DNA of 34,293 nt, taken from positions 1-34,293 of IMG/VR virus record IMGVR_UViG_3300028114_000048, one strand, 5' to 3'. How positions within the stretch are numbered: position 1 is the first letter of the stretch; each line of letters begins with the position of its first letter. The position numbers and the translations under genes were made by a program. The notes beneath the pieces were generated by a model, which saw nothing but the letters and a program-made list of their open reading frames with translations, had not been told where the DNA came from and searched no databases. The DNA is from a virus. Shown one piece after another: positions 29,724 to 34,293 of the stretch.

Positions 29724-30152
29724 ATGAAAAATTCTTTAAAAGCATTAGGGGTAACATCAATACTATTTGTAGTTGTTTTGATAATATCTGCCTTTGTAAC
29801 TAGTAAAAACTTTGGTGGTGGAAATGGTTTTGTATCATCAGCTTGTAGTGTAACTCATTCTGTTGTTGTTATAGGACATCAAGAAAGCAGGACTCTTTTG
29901 TCCGATAACTCAAGACGAGCATGGGCTACTATTAAACAACCATTAAATGCAACTAACACACTTTCTCTATCTCTAGGAGGTACAGCAGTATCTGGACAAG
30001 GTTATTCACTACCTAACGCAACTACTTCAAATTACGCATCAGAAATGAGTTTTGGTTTGAATACGGACTTACCTTTCACAGGTGCAGTAACAGGTAGAAC
30101 AGCATCAGCATCATCAACTGTATTAGTTACAGATTGTGTTTATACACGTTAA
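29724..30152 (+). CDS. Second signal-anchored virion-region protein
   Basis: A 142-residue protein. Residues about 8-27 are hydrophobic (LGVTSILFVVVLIISAFV). Then follow a glycine stretch (NFGGGNGFVSSAC), and a beta-rich body with SLGGTAVSGQGYSLPNATTS, ending in DCVYTR. Two cysteines could form a disulfide, consistent with an exported fold. Same general plan as the 29285 protein, though not obviously a duplicate. Function unknown. Confidence 0.5.
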   Translation: MKNSLKALGVTSILFVVVLIISAFVTSKNFGGGNGFVSSACSVTHSVVVIGHQESRTLLSDNSRRAWATIKQPLNATNTLSLSLGGTAVSGQGYSLPNATTSNYASEMSFGLNTDLPFTGAVTGRTASASSTVLVTDCVYTR

Positions 30153-30162
30153 TTAAAATAAT

Positions 30163-31329
30163 ATGACAACAATAGGAGAAGCTAAATTTCATATAAAAAG
30201 ACTTTTACATGGAGCTAAAGAAGCTTCTATTGGTGATATAGATTATTTAATTGAAAGAGCTGGCAACACTATGCTCACTAAAATAGACCCTATATCTACT
30301 ATCAGAATATCCGCATTGTCTAATTTGGTTCATGATGATGTGTATAACTATGCTTTGGCATCAGATTTTAAAAAACCAATAGATTTGTTTCCACAGGATA
30401 ATAGAAGTTCGAGAGATTATGTTGGTAGACGATTTGCAGAAGATTTTGACCTTCTCAAAGAGATAGAAGAAAAAAGAGTATCAATAGAATCAAATGATGG
30501 AACAAAATATTTAAGGTTAAACTGGCGTTCTCGTGGCGGTAAGGTTTTAAACAGTCTAAATGATGTTGACGATAATGGTACTTGGATTGCTCATGGTTCT
30601 GCCACTGGCGTAGCACAGGATACTATATTTAAAGTATCTGGTAATGGTTCTGTAAAATTCAATCTGGTAGCTACTGGTGATGGAATACAAAATACTACTA
30701 TGACTCAAGTCGATTTGACTGATGAAGATGAAGTAGCAGATATATTTGTATGGGTATATTTACCTTCTGTACCTACAAATATCACAGCAAGATGGGGAAA
30801 TGATTTAACTACCAATTATTGGACTTCTACTGCACAAACAACACAAGCAGATGCAACAGCTTTTAAAGTAGGTTGGAATTTAGTTAAATTCTCTTGGTCT
30901 TCTGCAACAGAAACAGGTACAGTATCACCGAGTACAATAGACTCATTTAGAATAACAATAGCTAACTCAACAGCTATGACTGGTATAAGAGTAGACAATA
31001 TCGTTTTTTCAATCGGCAGACCATTTGATATAAAATACTATTCAAAATACTTTGTTAAAAATACTTCTGGTACTTGGCTTAGTAGAACAACAAGTGATAA
31101 CGATATATTAGTTTTTGATACAGATGAATCTCAAATATTCTTACTTGAATGTTTAAACGCAGCTGCACAACAGATAGAAAGTGAGAATAGTACATTTGAT
31201 GTTAGTTGGGCTAGAACAGAACTTGGCGACCCTAGTCTTGGTACAGGATTATATGGTAAATACCAAACAGAACACCCTAGTCAATCAAAAAAGCCAAAAA
31301 CACAATGGTATAAAGCATATAGGAGATAA
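30163..31329 (+). CDS. Head-tail adaptor-like protein with inserted beta-sandwich
   Basis: A 388-residue protein. The N-terminal 130 residues (IGEAKFHIKRLLHGAKEASI, DIDYLIERAGNTMLTKIDPI) and the C-terminal part (FLLECLNAAAQQIESENSTF, ARTELGDPSLGTGLYG) look like the two halves of a helical adaptor of the P22 gp4 / T7 gp11 type. Residues about 150-290 are beta-rich and resemble an inserted carbohydrate-binding-like sandwich (ADIFVWVYLPSVP, WNLVKFSWSSA). Position before the nozzle-like protein fits a ring between portal and tail. Confidence 0.55.
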   Translation: MTTIGEAKFHIKRLLHGAKEASIGDIDYLIERAGNTMLTKIDPISTIRISALSNLVHDDVYNYALASDFKKPIDLFPQDNRSSRDYVGRRFAEDFDLLKEIEEKRVSIESNDGTKYLRLNWRSRGGKVLNSLNDVDDNGTWIAHGSATGVAQDTIFKVSGNGSVKFNLVATGDGIQNTTMTQVDLTDEDEVADIFVWVYLPSVPTNITARWGNDLTTNYWTSTAQTTQADATAFKVGWNLVKFSWSSATETGTVSPSTIDSFRITIANSTAMTGIRVDNIVFSIGRPFDIKYYSKYFVKNTSGTWLSRTTSDNDILVFDTDESQIFLLECLNAAAQQIESENSTFDVSWARTELGDPSLGTGLYGKYQTEHPSQSKKPKTQWYKAYRR

Positions 31330-31337
31330 TATAAAAA

Positions 31338-33545
31338 ATGAATTTTAAAATAATAGACAATTTTAGAGGTTACAACAGTGCTGGTGATAATACAAAGATA
31401 TCACCTGATTTACTTATACGAGGTTCTAAAAATGTTTATAAGACTATTAGAGGAACTATTGCTGTACGTCCTGGTGTTTTACGCAGAGGAAGTATAGACA
31501 GTACAGAAGCAGGGGTAAAATCATCTTTTGAATGGTCTACTAACGTAGGAACACTCAGACCTTTGAGGGTTTGTAACAACAAGCTACAAGTTGAGTCTGA
31601 CATTTTGTCTTCAGGAACATATATTTGGTATGATTTACTAGAAACATCTACACTTACATCTCCAGCAACAACATATACTAGATTTGTTTTTGATACTTGG
31701 TGGGATAATGATGAAAAAACAGATAGATTAGTTATGGTTCGAGGTGATCATAAGATACTTCATTGGTCTGGTGGCATGGCAAAGGTTGCTTCGTCTACAG
31801 TAGATACAATAACAAAAAGCGGTTCTGAGACATGGGCAGAATTAGGTTTTGCAACTAATTTCCAAGGCAATACTGGCGTAATTTCTAGCGTAAGTATTGG
31901 TTCAAATGCTGGTTCTGGATATAATGTTGGCGATGTAATTACAGTTACTGGAGGAGGTGGTAGTTTAGGTACTGTGATAGTTACTTCCATTGGTGGTTCA
32001 GATAGTGTAACTGGTATTGTTTTAGGAAATGGTGGAAGTGGATATAGTGCAGGTAGTAATCTAACTACTTCAGGTGGTTCTGGAACTAATTTAACAATAT
32101 CAGTCAATACTGTAATTACTACTGGAAACGAAAAGAAAATAATTATAAATGGGACAGAATACAGTTATACTGGAGGAGAAAATAGTACAACTTTAACTGG
32201 AGTGACAGGAGATGCTTCTAGTCTTGCAGTTGATTCAATAATTATTCAGTCTGTAATGGTTAGAGATAACGTGCCTATTAATAATTTCAAAGCAGATTTT
32301 TGTAAGACAATAAATAATCAATTATGGGTAGGTTCTTACTCATCAAGAGTAGTTTATGTGTCTGCTGATATTACAATAAGTGGTACTTTAGGTTTTTTAA
32401 ACTTTGTAAACACAGGTGGGTTGGTAGTTGGTGACCCAGATGCCGTAATTATGGATAGTGTAGGAAAAGGAATAGGAGAAAAAGACGGAAAAGTTATTCT
32501 TTTTGCGGGAGATAGTGAAATGTATGTTGTAACTCCAAATGATGCACTTACTCTTGCTCAATCAGGTGCTACTTCTATTACTACATCAGGAGGTTCTGCT
32601 ACTCGTAGTATCATTCAAAAAATTGAGAAGAAAAGATTACCTGTTTTGACATCTTGTCTAGCACATGAATTTATAGATAACTTAGGAGAATATTTTATAT
32701 GGCTTGACCAAAAAAACAGACTGCGAGCTTTAGGTTCTTTTGCAAATATAGATTCATTAAAGCCTGTAAGTCTTTCTATTACAGTACAAAATGAGTTATC
32801 AGAAGATGATTTTACAGGAGGACATCTTAGAGTGATATCTGATAATGACGGTGAGACTGTTTATATTACAGCCCCAAACAATGCCAGAGATTGGATGTAT
32901 CAAGTTAGAGAATCTATTGACGAAAATGGTTCTGTAATATCAGAAAGACTATGGCAACCTCCACAGATACGAGGTGTATCAAGATTTGCTGTTATAAATG
33001 GGGTAATTTATGGACATTCAAATATTAACCCTCAAATATATCAAATATGGGACACTGGTATTTATTCAGATGACCACACTTCAGGAGAATTTATACCTTA
33101 TTCTGCAAGAGCTTTCTTTGCTTATAATTCACATGGAGAAAGAACAAAACTAAAAACATTTGAAGGTATTTATGTCGAAGGATATATGAATGAAGGAAAC
33201 GAATTAAATGCCAGAGTATATTATGACTATCAAGGTGGTGAAGACACAAGAGATTTGATAGTGAGTTCAAATAGTGAGCCTGCTTCTAGTTGGCTTGGAG
33301 TTTATCCTCCTTCCTTAGGTGATTCTTCACTTGGGGATAACCCATTAGGTAATGGAATTATACCAGAGGGCGGTAATCAAGACTTGGTTCCTAAGTTTAG
33401 AGCCATTCTTGATGTTGACCAAGTAAATTGCTTTGAGTATGCAATTGAATTTTATTCATCAGAAGTAGATTCACGTTGGGAGATTATAGGCTTTGGTACA
33501 AATGTAAAAATTGCGTCACAACACGCAACACATATTAGAAAATAA
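31338..33545 (+). CDS. Tail nozzle/hub-like protein
   Basis: A 735-residue beta-rich protein with a start typical of podovirus tail-tube/nozzle proteins (FKIIDNFRGYNSAGDNTKIS, then LLIRGSKNVYKTIRGTIAVR, PGVLRRG). Residues about 185-250 hold a Gly-rich repeat insertion (GSGYNVGDVITVTGGGG, GSGYSAGSNLTTSGGSG) common in phage tail proteins. The later part has propeller-like strands (DLVPKFRAILDVDQVNCFEY). It is placed after the adaptor and before a fibre-like gene. Nozzle role is inferred from size, composition and order. Confidence 0.6.
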   Translation: MNFKIIDNFRGYNSAGDNTKISPDLLIRGSKNVYKTIRGTIAVRPGVLRRGSIDSTEAGVKSSFEWSTNVGTLRPLRVCNNKLQVESDILSSGTYIWYDLLETSTLTSPATTYTRFVFDTWWDNDEKTDRLVMVRGDHKILHWSGGMAKVASSTVDTITKSGSETWAELGFATNFQGNTGVISSVSIGSNAGSGYNVGDVITVTGGGGSLGTVIVTSIGGSDSVTGIVLGNGGSGYSAGSNLTTSGGSGTNLTISVNTVITTGNEKKIIINGTEYSYTGGENSTTLTGVTGDASSLAVDSIIIQSVMVRDNVPINNFKADFCKTINNQLWVGSYSSRVVYVSADITISGTLGFLNFVNTGGLVVGDPDAVIMDSVGKGIGEKDGKVILFAGDSEMYVVTPNDALTLAQSGATSITTSGGSATRSIIQKIEKKRLPVLTSCLAHEFIDNLGEYFIWLDQKNRLRALGSFANIDSLKPVSLSITVQNELSEDDFTGGHLRVISDNDGETVYITAPNNARDWMYQVRESIDENGSVISERLWQPPQIRGVSRFAVINGVIYGHSNINPQIYQIWDTGIYSDDHTSGEFIPYSARAFFAYNSHGERTKLKTFEGIYVEGYMNEGNELNARVYYDYQGGEDTRDLIVSSNSEPASSWLGVYPPSLGDSSLGDNPLGNGIIPEGGNQDLVPKFRAILDVDQVNCFEYAIEFYSSEVDSRWEIIGFGTNVKIASQHATHIRK

Positions 33546-33546
33546 A

Positions 33547-33562
33547 TGTTATAATATATATT
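33547..33562 (+). promoter_or_regulatory. Extended -10 promoter, predicted leaderless start
   Basis: TGTTATAAT, with TATAAT at 33550-33555, begins one base after the upstream stop codon. The ATG at 33563 lies seven bases after the hexamer. Near copy of the block at 3480-3494. Confidence 0.55.
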
Positions 33563-34293
33563 ATGGAAATACTAAAAACAATTTTATCAGGAGTAGTAGG
33601 AATAGGACTTACTATAAGTTCATTGTTGGGATTTAACAATCAAGCTGATGTAGTGCAACCAGTTGTAGAAACTCCAAGTAAGGAGACAAACTTTGGTGCT
33701 TACAGTCCTTCTGGTGGTGGAACATATAGATTAAAAGGTTCTGTATCTTCAACAGATACTTCTATAACACTATCTTCTTTTAAGGAGCCTGTATCAAACA
33801 CTCCATATAACATGACATACCTTGGTACTACTATCGGATATGGAACTCTTGAGCCACAAGTAGCAGGAAAATCAGAGTTTGTATCATTTACAGGTATAAC
33901 ACAAAACAGTGACGGTTCCGCTACGCTCACAGGTATCTCAAGAGGTCTTACACGAAGCCCTAGTGCCTCATCTTGTGTGGCTTCTAGTACGTTAGCTTTG
34001 AGACACGCAGCTCAATCAGTGTTTATCTTGTCAGACTCTCCTTGTTTGTTTGCAGAATATGCTGTGAAAAGAAATGATGAAACAATAAGTGGATATTGGA
34101 ATGTACCTACGCCACTTACTGCAAATAATCCTACAACTAAAGCTTATGTGGATAGTATAGTAAATGGTGGTGCGGTGTCTTATGATTCTGTAGTTGTCGC
34201 AGGAACAGCTGGAGAGACAATAGCGACAGGAACTATTATATTTTTTGACCAATATCAGGATGAATGGATGAAGGCAGATGCAGATTTAGCATC
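33563..34293 (+). CDS. Fibre-like protein, 3' end cut by the window
   Basis: 243 codons are visible and the frame is open at the end. Residues about 5-23 are hydrophobic (KTILSGVVGIGLTISSLLGF). The body is Ser/Thr/Gly-rich with SEFVSFTGITQNSDGSATLT, GISRGLTRSP, then AVKRNDETISGYWNVPTP and NNPTTKAYVDSIVNGG, a stretch I associate with phage fibre/baseplate proteins that read AKRNDETVTG. If the window is circular, seven more codons from positions 1-19 complete it, ending at the TAA at 20-22. Starts from the leaderless-type promoter just upstream. Confidence 0.65.
   Translation, partial: MEILKTILSGVVGIGLTISSLLGFNNQADVVQPVVETPSKETNFGAYSPSGGGTYRLKGSVSSTDTSITLSSFKEPVSNTPYNMTYLGTTIGYGTLEPQVAGKSEFVSFTGITQNSDGSATLTGISRGLTRSPSASSCVASSTLALRHAAQSVFILSDSPCLFAEYAVKRNDETISGYWNVPTPLTANNPTTKAYVDSIVNGGAVSYDSVVVAGTAGETIATGTIIFFDQYQDEWMKADADLA

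Noticed and set aside
31760-32107. Antisense 115-codon frame inside the nozzle-like gene
   Set aside because: Pro/Val-rich mirror of a Gly/Thr-rich repeat on the coding strand, a typical shadow frame.
1-34293. Recoded UGA (Gracilibacteria-type code 25)
   Set aside because: TGA ends several genes exactly where the next gene begins (6563, 12181, 15138, 21556), which fits normal termination.

Overview
This window looks like most or all of a tailed-phage genome of about 34 kb. It is AT-rich, densely packed, and every gene I accept is on the + strand. Gene content and order suggest a short-tailed (podovirus-like) phage. There is a small and large terminase, a large portal, a scaffold, a coat protein, a head-tail adaptor and a nozzle/hub-like protein. 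I see no tape measure, sheath or tube gene. TGA ends several genes (for example at 8510, 12181 and 15138), so the code is standard rather than the UGA-glycine code of Gracilibacteria/Absconditabacteria. The host is probably a Patescibacteria/CPR lineage. This is an inference from the GIGTTTP-type and Ser/Thr-rich surface-protein repeats in the virion genes, a style I associate with Parcubacteria. No host gene is present to prove it.

Layout: 25-6139 holds internal (ejection-like) virion proteins and fibres. 6147-9721 is a lysis and cell-wall region: two membrane proteins, a papain-like peptidase interrupted by an intein exactly at its catalytic cysteine, an NlpC/P60-like hydrolase and a secreted CHAP-like protein. 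9722-11484 is a run of very small genes, each group with its own promoter and hairpin terminator (moron-like). The first few are distinctly GC-rich and have good Shine-Dalgarno sites. 11485-15794 is replication and recombination: replisome organizer, SSB-like protein, PD-(D/E)XK resolvase-like nuclease and small conserved genes. 15805-19623 is accessory, with two proteins carrying in-frame minisatellites (12-bp and 15-bp units) and several tiny genes. 19698-22167 has a phage GroEL-like chaperonin and an HExxH protein. 22174-34293 is packaging, head and tail, ending in a fibre-like gene cut by the window edge. Joining the last base to the first extends that gene in frame to a stop two bases before the first gene, so the window may be a circularly permuted complete genome.

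Regulation is unusually readable. Six intergenic sites between 9.8 and 15.4 kb carry a DnaA-box-like TTRTCCACA element just upstream of a promoter. The groEL and portal genes share a different promoter (GCTTTACAAAT, 10 bp, TATAAT). Several genes have a -10 box only 6-7 bp before the ATG, which predicts leaderless mRNAs. Most other genes lack a Shine-Dalgarno site and follow the previous stop by one base (TAAYATG). Long hairpins flank the scaffold gene and follow the post-coat gene.

All family assignments come from reading motifs by eye, without a database search.
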